This document shows, in pieces, positions 37,396 through 45,427 of a stretch of 64,000 nucleotides of DNA (position 1 is its first letter; each line of letters opens with the position of its first letter). The DNA is taken from positions 6,310,501 through 6,374,500 of the forward strand of contig NZ_JAPEPC010000001.1 in assembly GCF_026340465.1 (NCBI RefSeq), written 5' to 3'. The DNA comes from Streptomyces sp. NBC_01306. Lineage in GTDB: Bacteria > Actinomycetota > Actinomycetes > Streptomycetales > Streptomycetaceae. The translations under genes were made by a program, and so were the position numbers. The notes beneath the pieces were generated by a model, which worked only from the letters and a program-made list of their open reading frames with translations, had not been told where the DNA came from and did not search any database.

Positions 37396-38589
37396 GTGAC
37401 CGAGCGCGTCGTACTCGCCTACTCGGGAGGCCTGGACACCTCTGTCGCCATCGGCTGGATCGCCGAGGAGACGGGCGCCGAGGTCATCGCCGTCGCTGTG
37501 GACGTCGGCCAGGGCGGCGAGGACCTGGACGTCATCCGCAAGCGCGCGCTCGCCTGCGGTGCTGTCGAGGCCGAGGTCGCCGACGCCAAGGACGAGTTCG
37601 CCGAGGAGTACTGCCTCCCGGCGATCAAGGCCAACGCGCTCTACATGGACCGCTATCCGCTGGTCTCCGCGCTCTCGCGGCCGACCATCGTCAAGCACCT
37701 GGTCGCCGCCGCCAGGAAGCACGGCGCCACCACGGTCGCCCACGGCTGCACCGGCAAGGGCAACGACCAGGTCCGCTTCGAGGCCGGCATCACCGCGCTC
37801 GGCCCCGACCTCAAATGCATCGCGCCGGTCCGTGACTACGCGATGACCCGCGACAAGGCCATCGCCTTCTGCGAGGCGAAGAACCTCCCGATCGCGACGT
37901 CCAAGAAGTCCCCCTACTCCATCGACCAGAACGTCTTCGGGCGCGCTGTCGAGACGGGCTTCCTGGAGGACATCTGGAACGCGCCGATCGAGGACGTGTA
38001 CGAGTACACGGCGAACCCGGCGGAGCCGCGCGAGGCCGACGAGGTCGTCATCTCCTTCGAGGCGGGTGTCCCGGTCGCCATCGACGGCAGCCCCGTCACC
38101 GTCCTGCAGGCGATCCAGCAGCTCAACGAGCGGGCCGGTGCCCAGGGCATCGGCCGGATCGACATGGTCGAGGACCGGCTCGTCGGCATCAAGTCCCGGG
38201 AGATCTACGAGGCGCCCGGCGCCATCGCGCTGATCACCGCCCACCAGGAGCTGGAGAACGTCACGGTCGAGCGCGAACTGGCCCGCTACAAGCGGCAGGT
38301 CGAGCAGCGCTGGGGCGAGATGGTCTACGACGGTCTGTGGTTCTCCCCGCTCAAGCGCGCCCTGGACGGCTTCATCAACGAGGCCAACCAGCACGTCACG
38401 GGCGACATCCGGATGACGCTGCACGGCGGCCGCGCCACCGTCACCGGCCGCAAGTCCAGTGAGTCCCTGTACGACTTCAACCTGGCGACCTACGACTCGG
38501 GCGATACTTTCGACCAGTCCAAGGCGCAGGGCTTCATCGAGATCTTCGGCCTCTCCGCGAAGATCGCGGCCAAGCGCGACCTGGCCTGA
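37396..38589 (+). CDS. argG: argininosuccinate synthase
   Basis: ArgG condenses citrulline and aspartate with ATP to form argininosuccinate. The 397-residue protein begins with the PP-loop VVLAYSGGLDTSVAIGWI and contains VAHGCTGKGNDQVRFE and TSKKSPYSIDQNVFGRAVE, the citrulline and aspartate sites. The start GTG 37396 follows AAGGAG at 37384-37389. It has its own ARG-box promoter and a terminator before argH, so argG and argH are at least partly separate units. Confidence 0.98.
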   Translation: MTERVVLAYSGGLDTSVAIGWIAEETGAEVIAVAVDVGQGGEDLDVIRKRALACGAVEAEVADAKDEFAEEYCLPAIKANALYMDRYPLVSALSRPTIVKHLVAAARKHGATTVAHGCTGKGNDQVRFEAGITALGPDLKCIAPVRDYAMTRDKAIAFCEAKNLPIATSKKSPYSIDQNVFGRAVETGFLEDIWNAPIEDVYEYTANPAEPREADEVVISFEAGVPVAIDGSPVTVLQAIQQLNERAGAQGIGRIDMVEDRLVGIKSREIYEAPGAIALITAHQELENVTVERELARYKRQVEQRWGEMVYDGLWFSPLKRALDGFINEANQHVTGDIRMTLHGGRATVTGRKSSESLYDFNLATYDSGDTFDQSKAQGFIEIFGLSAKIAAKRDLA

Positions 38590-38613
38590 CCCCACCGACC
38601 CGACCCGTACGGC

Positions 38614-38650
38614 GGCCGCCTCCCCGATCCTCCGCGGCGGGGAGGCGGCC
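38614..38650 (+). terminator. hairpin after argG
   Basis: A 13-bp perfect stem (GGCCGCCTCCCCG at 38614-38626, complement at 38638-38650) with an 11-base loop, between argG and argH. It may only partly stop transcription into argH. Confidence 0.75.
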
Positions 38651-38712
38651 CCCCCCGGCCTTTGAGGCCTCGGGGGAAGCCGCGTATTCCGACCCTCTTG
38701 AGGAGCAACTCA

Positions 38713-40140
38713 GTGAGCAGCAACACCGGTGACGTCCGGCTCTGGGGCGGACGTTTCGCCGACGGCCCCGCCGAGGCGCTGGCCCAGCTGTCCGCCTCCG
38801 TCCACTTCGACTGGCGGCTCGCCCCGTACGACATCGCCGGCTCCCGCGCCCACGCCCGCGCGCTGCACACGGCCGGGCTGCTCACGGTGGACGAACTGGA
38901 CCGGATGCAGGACGGCCTCGACCGGCTGGCGGCGGACGTCGCCGACGGATCGTTCACCGGTACCGTCGCCGACGAGGACGTCCACACCGCACTGGAGCGG
39001 GGACTCCTGGAGCGCGTCGGCCCCGACCTCGGCGGCAAGCTGCGGGCCGGCCGGTCCCGCAACGACCAGATCGCCACCCTCTTCCGGATGTACCTCCGCG
39101 ACCACGCCCGGACCATCGGCGGTCTGATCGCCGGTCTCCAGGACGCGCTGGTCGGCCTCGCCGAGGCGCACCCGGACGTGGCGATGCCCGGCCGCACCCA
39201 TCTCCAGCACGCCCAGCCCGTCCTCTTCGCCCACCATGTGCTGGCCCACGCCCAGTCGCTGGCCCGGGACGCCGAGCGGCTGCGCCAGTGGGACGACCGC
39301 ACCGCGGTCTCGCCGTACGGATCGGGGGCGCTCGCCGGGTCCTCGCTGGGGCTCGACCCCGAAGCGGTCGCGGCGGACCTCGGCTTCGAGCGCGGCTCGG
39401 CCGGCAACTCGATCGACGGCACCGCCTCGCGGGACTTCGCCGCCGAGTTCGCCTTCATCACGGCGATGATCGGCGTCAACCTCTCGCGGATCGCCGAGGA
39501 GATCATCATCTGGAACACGAAGGAGTTCTCCTTCGTCACCCTCCACGACGCCTTCTCCACCGGCTCGTCGATCATGCCGCAGAAGAAGAACCCGGACATC
39601 GCGGAGCTGGCGCGCGGCAAGTCCGGCCGGCTGATCGGCAATCTGACGGGGCTGCTGGCCACCCTGAAGGCGCTGCCGCTCGCGTACAACCGCGACCTCC
39701 AGGAGGACAAGGAGCCGGTCTTCGACTCCTGCGACCAGCTGGAGGTACTGCTGCCCGCCTTCACCGGCATGATGGCGACCCTGACCGTGCACCGCGAGCG
39801 GCTGGAGGAGCTGGCGCCCGCGGGCTTCTCGCTCGCCACCGACATCGCGGAGTGGCTGGTCAAGCAGGGTGTGCCGTTCCGGGTCGCCCACGAGGTCGCA
39901 GGTGAGTGCGTCAAGGAGTGCGAGCGGCACGGCATCGAGCTGGACCAGCTCACGGACGAGCAGTTCGCGAAGATCTCCGAGCATCTGACCCCCGAGGTCC
40001 GTACGGTGCTCGACGTGCCCGGCGCGCTGGCCTCCCGCAACGGCCGCGGCGGCACCGCACCGTCTGCGGTCGCCGCACAGCTCATCGAGGTCAAGGCGAA
40101 CCTGGTCATCCAGCACGCCTGGGCAGCGGCCAAGGAGTAG
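38713..40140 (+). CDS. argH: argininosuccinate lyase
   Basis: ArgH splits argininosuccinate into arginine and fumarate, the last step of the pathway. The 475-residue protein belongs to the fumarase/aspartase superfamily with AGRSRNDQIATLFRMYLRD, HTQ-like GRTHLQHAQPVLFAHHVLAH and the signature loop GSSIMPQKKNPDIAEL that carries the catalytic Ser. The start GTG 38713 follows GAGGAG at 38700-38705; the upstream open frame crosses the argG terminator region. No ARG box is obvious just ahead of it, so it may depend on readthrough from argG. Confidence 0.98.
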   Translation: MSSNTGDVRLWGGRFADGPAEALAQLSASVHFDWRLAPYDIAGSRAHARALHTAGLLTVDELDRMQDGLDRLAADVADGSFTGTVADEDVHTALERGLLERVGPDLGGKLRAGRSRNDQIATLFRMYLRDHARTIGGLIAGLQDALVGLAEAHPDVAMPGRTHLQHAQPVLFAHHVLAHAQSLARDAERLRQWDDRTAVSPYGSGALAGSSLGLDPEAVAADLGFERGSAGNSIDGTASRDFAAEFAFITAMIGVNLSRIAEEIIIWNTKEFSFVTLHDAFSTGSSIMPQKKNPDIAELARGKSGRLIGNLTGLLATLKALPLAYNRDLQEDKEPVFDSCDQLEVLLPAFTGMMATLTVHRERLEELAPAGFSLATDIAEWLVKQGVPFRVAHEVAGECVKECERHGIELDQLTDEQFAKISEHLTPEVRTVLDVPGALASRNGRGGTAPSAVAAQLIEVKANLVIQHAWAAAKE

Positions 40141-40163
40141 CTCTCCCGTTCCGCCACCGGGTC

Positions 40164-40205
40164 CGACAGCGCCCGGCACCTCCACCCGGGTGCCGGGCGC
40201 TGTCG
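40164..40205 (+). terminator. hairpin terminator after argH
   Basis: A perfect 17-bp stem (arms 40164-40180 and 40189-40205, CGACAGCGCCCGGCACC) with an 8-base loop follows the argH stop by 23 bases. Confidence 0.88.
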
Positions 40206-40266
40206 TACGCGATCGTGGGTAGGGGTGTCAGAGACCGCATCCCCCGATCCGCGCAGGGAGCCCCCG

Positions 40267-41238
40267 ATGCCCTTCGCCCGCCTCACGGCAGCGACCACCC
40301 CCACGGCCCACATCGGACTCGGTCTGGCAGCCGTGGGCAGGCCGGGCTACATCAACCTCGGCCGCGACCAGGACCTGCCCGCCGACCGGACCCCTGAGGC
40401 CCTGCTCGGCCGTACGCATGAACTCCTGGACGCCGCCTACGCGCAGGGCGTGCGCTACTTCGACGTCGCACGCTCCTACGGCCGCGCCGAGGCCTTCCTC
40501 GCCGAGTGGCTGAATGCCAGGCCCGCCGTCCAGGACGTCGTGATCGGCAGCAAGTGGGGCTACACCTACACCGCCGACTGGCGCACCGACGCCGAGGTCC
40601 ACGAGGTCAAGGACCACAGCGTCGCCACCTTCGACCGGCAGCGCACCGAGACCGGCATGCTGCTCGGTGAGCGGCTCGACCTCTACCAGATCCACTCCCT
40701 GACCGCCGACAGCCCGGCCCTGACCGACACCGAACTGCACGCCAGGCTGGCGGCGCTCGCGGCGGAAGGCGTGACGATCGGGTTCTCCACGAGCGGCCCC
40801 GCCCAGGCGGACACCGTCCGGGCCGCGCTCGGGGTCGAGGTCGGCGGCGAACCGCTCTTCCGCGCGGTGCAGAGCACCTACAACCTGCTGGACCCCTCGG
40901 TCGGAGAGGCGCTGGCCGAGGCCAACGAGGCAGGGCTCTCCGTGATCGTCAAGGAGGCGGTGGCCAACGGCCGTCTCGCCGGCAGCGCCGCCCCGGCGCC
41001 GCTGCGGGACATCGCCGAGGAGACCGGTACGACCCCCGACGCCGTCGCGCTGGCCGCGATCCTGCGCCGCCCCTGGGCGACGGTGGTGCTCTCCGGGGCG
41101 GCCACCGCCGTACAGCTGTCGGCCAATCTGCACGCGGCGGTGGCCGACCTCGGCGACGAGCAGCTGGAGCGGCTGGCCGGACTGCGGGAGGAGCCCGCGG
41201 CGTACTGGCAGCAGCGGGCGAAGCTGCCCTGGCACTGA
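40267..41238 (+). CDS. aldo/keto reductase
   Basis: The 323-residue TIM-barrel oxidoreductase has the AKR tetrad: Asp and Tyr in VRYFDVARSYGRAEAFLAEW, Lys in DVVIGSKWGYTYTADW, and His in DLYQIHSLTAD. The C-terminal NADPH-binding segment includes AAILRRPWATVVLSGAATAV. The start ATG 40267 has AGGGAG at 40255-40260. The physiological carbonyl substrate is unknown. It stands alone between two terminators. Confidence 0.9.
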   Translation: MPFARLTAATTPTAHIGLGLAAVGRPGYINLGRDQDLPADRTPEALLGRTHELLDAAYAQGVRYFDVARSYGRAEAFLAEWLNARPAVQDVVIGSKWGYTYTADWRTDAEVHEVKDHSVATFDRQRTETGMLLGERLDLYQIHSLTADSPALTDTELHARLAALAAEGVTIGFSTSGPAQADTVRAALGVEVGGEPLFRAVQSTYNLLDPSVGEALAEANEAGLSVIVKEAVANGRLAGSAAPAPLRDIAEETGTTPDAVALAAILRRPWATVVLSGAATAVQLSANLHAAVADLGDEQLERLAGLREEPAAYWQQRAKLPWH

Positions 41239-41252
41239 AACACCGGAACGGG

Positions 41253-41269
41253 GCCCGCGCCGCGCGGGC
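41253..41269. terminator. small bidirectional hairpin
   Basis: GCCCGCG (41253-41259) and CGCGGGC (41263-41269) form a 7-bp stem in the 31-base gap between the convergent aldo/keto reductase and PRPP synthetase genes. Confidence 0.55.
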
Positions 41270-42214
41270 TCAGGACGCGTCGAAGAGCGCGCTCACCGAT
41301 TCGCCGTTGTGGATCCGCCGCATCGCCTCGGCCAGCGCCGGGGCGATGGAGAGGACCGTGAGTTTGTCGGTGTGCTCACGGGGCGGTATCGGCACGGTGT
41401 TCGTGCAGACGATCTCCAGCACGTCGGGCTGGTCCGAGAGCCGCTTGAGCGCTCCGGCGGCGAAGAGCCCGTGCGTACAGGCCACCCGGATCGACCTGGC
41501 GCCCAACTCGCGGAGCCGGTCGAGGAGTTCCAGTACGGTGCTGCCCTTGGCGATCTCGTCGTCCAGGACGATGATGTCGCGGCCCGCGACCTCACCGATG
41601 ACGGAGCTGATGGCCACCCGGTCGTCGGCGAAGCGCTGCTTGGCGCCCGCCGCCACCTGGACGCCCAGCATCCGTGCGAAGGCCGCCGCCTCCTTGGCGT
41701 TGCCGAGGTCCGGCGAGACGACCGTGGTGCGCGAGACGTCGTAGCCGCGGAAGTGCTCGGCCAGCTCCCGCAGGGCGTGCAGATGGTCCACCGGGACCGA
41801 GAAGAACCCGTGCACCTGGGGCGAGTGCAGGGTCAGTGCCAGCACCCGGCTCGCCCCGGAGTTCACCAGCAGGTCGGCCACCAGCCGGCCCCCGATGGAG
41901 ATCCGCGGCGCGTCCTTCTTGTCCGAACGGGCGTAGGCGTAGTGCGGCATCACCACGGTGATCCGGCCGGCCGACGCGCCGCGGGCCGCGTCGCACATCA
42001 GCAGCAGCTCGACGAGGTTCTCCTGCACCGGGGTGACCAGGGGCTGGATCAGGAAGACGTCACGCTCACGGCAGTTGGCCTGGAGCTGGACCTCCAGGCA
42101 GTCGTTGGCGAACCGGTTGACCCGCACCGGGCTCAGGGGTACGCCCAGATGCGCGGTGACCTCCTCGGCCAATTCGGGGTGGGCGCTACCGCTGAACACA
42201 GCGATGTCTCGCAC
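41270..42214 (-). CDS. ribose-phosphate diphosphokinase paralogue
   Basis: The 314-residue protein follows PRPP synthetase: VFSGSAHPELAEEVTAHLG at the start, RFANDCLEVQLQANCRERDV, MPHYAYARSDKKDAPRISIG in the ATP site, LTLHSPQVHGFFSVPVDHL, and the PRPP loop IIVLDDEIAKGSTVLELL at about 214-231. PRPP synthetase makes phosphoribosyl pyrophosphate from ribose-5-phosphate and ATP. Several motifs differ from the usual bacterial enzyme: the loop is DDEIAKGST where DDxIDTxGT is usual, and the flexible loop after VSPDLGNAKE does not match KRR. It is therefore likely a second, divergent copy and not the housekeeping prs. The start GTG 42214 has AAGGAG ahead. Confidence 0.85.
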   Translation of the reverse strand: MRDIAVFSGSAHPELAEEVTAHLGVPLSPVRVNRFANDCLEVQLQANCRERDVFLIQPLVTPVQENLVELLLMCDAARGASAGRITVVMPHYAYARSDKKDAPRISIGGRLVADLLVNSGASRVLALTLHSPQVHGFFSVPVDHLHALRELAEHFRGYDVSRTTVVSPDLGNAKEAAAFARMLGVQVAAGAKQRFADDRVAISSVIGEVAGRDIIVLDDEIAKGSTVLELLDRLRELGARSIRVACTHGLFAAGALKRLSDQPDVLEIVCTNTVPIPPREHTDKLTVLSIAPALAEAMRRIHNGESVSALFDAS

Positions 42215-42299
42215 GAACCGCTCCTTGTGTGGTCGAGGGGCGGCCGAAGTTCGGCCGAACCGGCTTGTCGCGCCGGGCCCATGCTACTGGCCGATATTG

Positions 42300-42339
42300 A
42301 TGAGACATAGCTGTCTCATTGTGGTTATGTTTGTCTCAT
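42300..42339. promoter_or_regulatory. operator repeats ahead of the TetR-efflux operon
   Basis: ATGAGACA (42300-42307), TAGC and TGTCTCAT (42312-42319) form a perfect inverted repeat. A third half-site TGTCTCAT at 42332-42339 lies exactly 20 bases on and overlaps the ATG of the TetR gene. A possible -10 TATGTT at 42326-42331 and -35-like GAGACA lie in the same bases, so a bound repressor would block polymerase. Confidence 0.72.
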
Positions 42340-42889
42340 GACTGTCGACCGGGACCAGGTGCTGCGCACCGCCGCCACCCTGCTCACCCGTAAGGCGACC
42401 GCCACCATGGACGAGGTCGCCAGGGCGGCAGGCATCGGCAGGGCCACCCTCCACCGGCACTTCGCCGGACGGGACGCGCTGGTCAGGGCCCTGGAGGAGT
42501 TCGGCATCGCGGAGTTCGAGGCGGCGCTCGACGCGGCCAGGACCGACGAGGGACCGGCGGTGGAGGCGCTGCGGCGCCTGATCGCCGAGGTCCAGCCCGC
42601 CGCCGGGCTGCTCGCCTTCCTCGTCACCGAGAACGAACTCTTCGAGGGCGAAGGGGTGAACGAGGGCTGGGACCGGCTCGACGCCCGGGTCTGCGCCCTC
42701 TTCCGGCGCGGCCAGGAGGCCGGGGAGCTCCGGATCGACCTCACCCCCGCCTGGCTGACCGAGGCGTTCTACGGGCTCATCGGCACCTGCGCCTGGGCGA
42801 TACAGGACGGCCGGGTGGCGGCCAATGACTTCTCTTACATGATCGCCGAGTTGCTGCTCGGCGGCGCACAACGGAGCGTGGAGCAATGA
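42338..42889 (+). CDS. TetR-family repressor of the downstream exporter
   Basis: The 183-residue protein has a TetR helix-turn-helix (about 8-52, TATMDEVARAAGIGRATLHR followed by HFAGRDALVRAL) and a ligand domain. The ATG at 42338 overlaps an operator half-site and has no ribosome-binding site, so a leaderless, autorepressed message is likely. The stop overlaps the MFS gene by four bases, so the regulator and exporter form one unit. The inducer is probably an exporter substrate. Confidence 0.92.
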   Translation: MTVDRDQVLRTAATLLTRKATATMDEVARAAGIGRATLHRHFAGRDALVRALEEFGIAEFEAALDAARTDEGPAVEALRRLIAEVQPAAGLLAFLVTENELFEGEGVNEGWDRLDARVCALFRRGQEAGELRIDLTPAWLTEAFYGLIGTCAWAIQDGRVAANDFSYMIAELLLGGAQRSVEQ

Positions 42890-44415
42890 CCGGTACCACC
42901 CGGCGGACGAGCGACTCCGGGGCCACTCGCGGTCCCGGCCGCTGGCTCGCCCTCGCCGTGCTCGTCCTCGCCGTGCTGCTGGTCGCGGTCGACGCGACGG
43001 TGCTCGGCCTGGCGACGCCCTTCCTGAGCGAGGACCTCAAGCCATCGGGCACCCAGCTCCTGTGGATCGGCGACATCTACTCGTTCGTCATCGCGGGACT
43101 GCTGGTCTCCATGGGCAGCCTCGGCGACCGGATCGGCCGCAAGAAGCTGCTGCTCTCCGGCTCTGTCGCCTTCGGCGCGATCTCCGTACTGAACGCCTAC
43201 GCGAACAGCCCCGAGATGATGATCGCCGCCCGGGCGCTGCTCGGCATCGCGGGCGCCACCCTGATGCCGTCCACCCTCGCGCTGATCCGCAACATCTTCC
43301 ACGACCCGAAGGAGCGCAGCCTCGCCGTCGGGATCTGGGGCGCGGCCGCTTCGGCCGGTACCGCGGTCGGTCCGGTGGTCGGCGGGTTCCTGCTGGAGAA
43401 CTTCTGGTGGGGCTCGGTCTTCCTCATCAACCTGCCGGTGATGCTGGTGCTCGTCCTGGTCGGCCTGAAGGTGCTGCCCGAGTCGCGCGACCCGAACCCC
43501 GGCCCGTGGGACCTGGTCAGTGTGGGCCTCTCCCTGGTCGGCGTGATGGCGGTGGTGTACGCGGTGAAGGAGGCGGCGGCCAACGGCTTCCACTGGGACA
43601 ACCTGGCGGCCGGGGCCGTCGGTCTGCTGGCCCTGCTCTGGTTCGCCCGTCGCCAGCTGACCCTGGATTCGCCGCTGCTCGATATGCGGCTCTTCCACCA
43701 CCGCGGTTTCTCCGGCGCGGTGCTGGCCGATCTGCTGACCATTCTCGGCCTCTCCGGTCTGGTGTTCTTCCTCTCGCAGTTCCTCCAGCTGGTGCAGGGA
43801 CGCTCCCCGCTGGCCGCCGGGCTGATCGAACTTCCCGCCGCGGTGGGAGCGGTCGCCACCGGGCTGATGGCCGGATACCTGGCGCGCAAGGCGTCGGTCC
43901 GCAGCGCCGTGGCCGGCGGTCTGTCGGCGGTCGCGGTGGCCCTCGCGGGCTGTGTGTGGGTCAGTGCGTCGACCGGTGTGGTGGCCCTGGGGCTTGCCCT
44001 GTTCTTCGGCGGGCTCGGAGCGGGCCTGGCCTTCACCGTGACCTCCGACGTGCTGCTCTCCAGCGTCCCCAAGGACCAGGCGGGCGCGGCGTCCGCCGTG
44101 TCCGAGACCGCGTACGAACTGGGTACGGCTCTGGGGATCGCCCTGCTCGGCTCGGTGGTCACCGGGATCTACCGGGGCTTCTCCATCCCGCAAGGGGTCC
44201 CCGCCCACGCCGCGGTCGAGGCCCATGAGTCACTCGGCGGCGCCGTCGAAGCGGCGAAGACCCTGCCGCACGACCAGGGCGCCGCCCTGCTCTCCTCCGC
44301 GCAGGAGGCCTTCACACACGGCTTCCAGGCGGCCGCCGCGGTCGGCTCCATCGTCCTGTTCGCCACGGCGGTGACCTCGTGGTTCCTGCTCAGGGGACAG
44401 AAGCTGCACGTCTGA
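42886..44415 (+). CDS. DHA2-type (EmrB/QacA) MFS drug exporter
   Basis: The 509-residue protein has 14 predicted membrane helices, the count of the DHA2 family. Helix 1 carries VLLVAVDATVLGLATPFLS (motif D1), the helix 2-3 loop GSLGDRIGRKKLLLSG (motif A), and helix 5 GAAASAGTAVGPVVGGFLLE (antiporter motif C). Such proteins expel toxic compounds with protons. It is coupled to a TetR gene by an ATGA overlap, so it is likely substrate-induced. It ends 45 bases before a 20-bp hairpin. Confidence 0.93.
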   Translation: MTGTTRRTSDSGATRGPGRWLALAVLVLAVLLVAVDATVLGLATPFLSEDLKPSGTQLLWIGDIYSFVIAGLLVSMGSLGDRIGRKKLLLSGSVAFGAISVLNAYANSPEMMIAARALLGIAGATLMPSTLALIRNIFHDPKERSLAVGIWGAAASAGTAVGPVVGGFLLENFWWGSVFLINLPVMLVLVLVGLKVLPESRDPNPGPWDLVSVGLSLVGVMAVVYAVKEAAANGFHWDNLAAGAVGLLALLWFARRQLTLDSPLLDMRLFHHRGFSGAVLADLLTILGLSGLVFFLSQFLQLVQGRSPLAAGLIELPAAVGAVATGLMAGYLARKASVRSAVAGGLSAVAVALAGCVWVSASTGVVALGLALFFGGLGAGLAFTVTSDVLLSSVPKDQAGAASAVSETAYELGTALGIALLGSVVTGIYRGFSIPQGVPAHAAVEAHESLGGAVEAAKTLPHDQGAALLSSAQEAFTHGFQAAAAVGSIVLFATAVTSWFLLRGQKLHV

Positions 44416-44459
44416 CACGGACCGCACGCCTGCGGGGCACGGCTGATACAGCTGATGCC

Positions 44460-44505
44460 TACGGCGGAGGGCCACCCGGGACATTCCGGGTGGCCCTCCG
44501 CCGTA
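44460..44505. terminator. 20-bp bidirectional hairpin terminator
   Basis: A perfect 20-bp stem (arms 44460-44479 and 44486-44505, starting TACGGCGGAGGGCCACCCGG) with a 6-base apex lies between the convergent exporter and acyltransferase genes. Confidence 0.92.
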
Positions 44506-44530
44506 TGCGTATGCAGCAGGCGTGCGCGGG

Positions 44531-45202
44531 TCAGGCGGCCTTCGCCTTCGTGGCGTACATGTCGACGTACTCCTGACCGGACAGACGCATGACCTCGGCC
44601 ATCACCGAGTCGGTGACCGCGCGCAGCACATAGCGGTCGCGGTCCATGCCGTCGTAGCGCGAGAACTCCATCGGCTCACCGAAGCGGACCGTGACCTTGC
44701 CGGGCCGCGGCAGGCCCGAGCCGTTCGGCTGGAGCTTGTCCGTACCGATCATCGCGAACGGCACCACGGGCGCGCCCGTCATCAGCGTGAGACGCGCGAT
44801 GCCCGTACGGCCGCGGTACAGCCGTCCGTCGGGGGAGCGGGTGCCCTCCGGGTAGATCGAGAACGCCTTGCCGTCCTCCAGCACCTGGCGGCCGGTCATC
44901 AGGGCAGCGACGCCGCCGCGTCCACCGTCGCGGTCCACCGGGATCATCCCGACACCGGTGAAGAACCAGGCCATCAGACGGCCCTTCAGCCCCTTGCCCG
45001 TCACGTACTCGTCCTTGCCGATGAAAAAGACCTGCCGCTGGAGGCAGATCGGCATGATCATCGAGTCGATGAACGTGAGGTGGTTACCGGCGAGGATGAC
45101 CGGTCCCGTCCCCGGGATGTTCGAGGCGCCCTCCACCCGCGGGCGGAACATCAGACGCATGATCGGTCCGAGCACTGCCTTGATGAGTGCGAGTCGGGAC
45201 AA
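44531..45202 (-). CDS. 1-acyl-sn-glycerol-3-phosphate acyltransferase (PlsC-like)
   Basis: The 223-residue membrane-associated enzyme adds an acyl chain to lysophosphatidic acid. The HX4D catalytic motif is in ILAGNHLTFIDSMIM, and the phosphate-binding motif is AFSIYPEGTRSPDGRLY. The start is TTG at 45202 because GGAGG lies a few bases ahead; a much longer open frame upstream has no such site. It is divergent from a glycerophosphodiester phosphodiesterase, so the two membrane-lipid genes sit back to back with a 225-base intergenic region. Paralogues are common in Streptomyces, so the exact acceptor is uncertain. Confidence 0.9.
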   Translation of the reverse strand: MSRLALIKAVLGPIMRLMFRPRVEGASNIPGTGPVILAGNHLTFIDSMIMPICLQRQVFFIGKDEYVTGKGLKGRLMAWFFTGVGMIPVDRDGGRGGVAALMTGRQVLEDGKAFSIYPEGTRSPDGRLYRGRTGIARLTLMTGAPVVPFAMIGTDKLQPNGSGLPRPGKVTVRFGEPMEFSRYDGMDRDRYVLRAVTDSVMAEVMRLSGQEYVDMYATKAKAA

Positions 45203-45427
45203 CGGTTCCTCCGGAGTCGGGGCCGGGCGGCCACGGTGAAGTATGTGCAGGTCGGTACGGTACTCGCGCGCTGTGGAGTGGCGCACATCGGGTTCACCCC
45301 ATTGATGCGCGGTATTGACGCGAGTTCGAGCCGTGTTCTGCGCTGTGCCACCCCACGTTAGGCGCAACTCCCTACCATCGGGCCCTTCAGCGTTGCCAGG
45401 TGCGGGACATCACAGCGAGGAGTGCCC

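Noticed and set aside
45203..45367. Longer N terminus for the acyltransferase up to 45367
   Set aside because: The added residues are not part of the family and overlap the divergent promoter region; TTG 45202 has GGAGG directly ahead.
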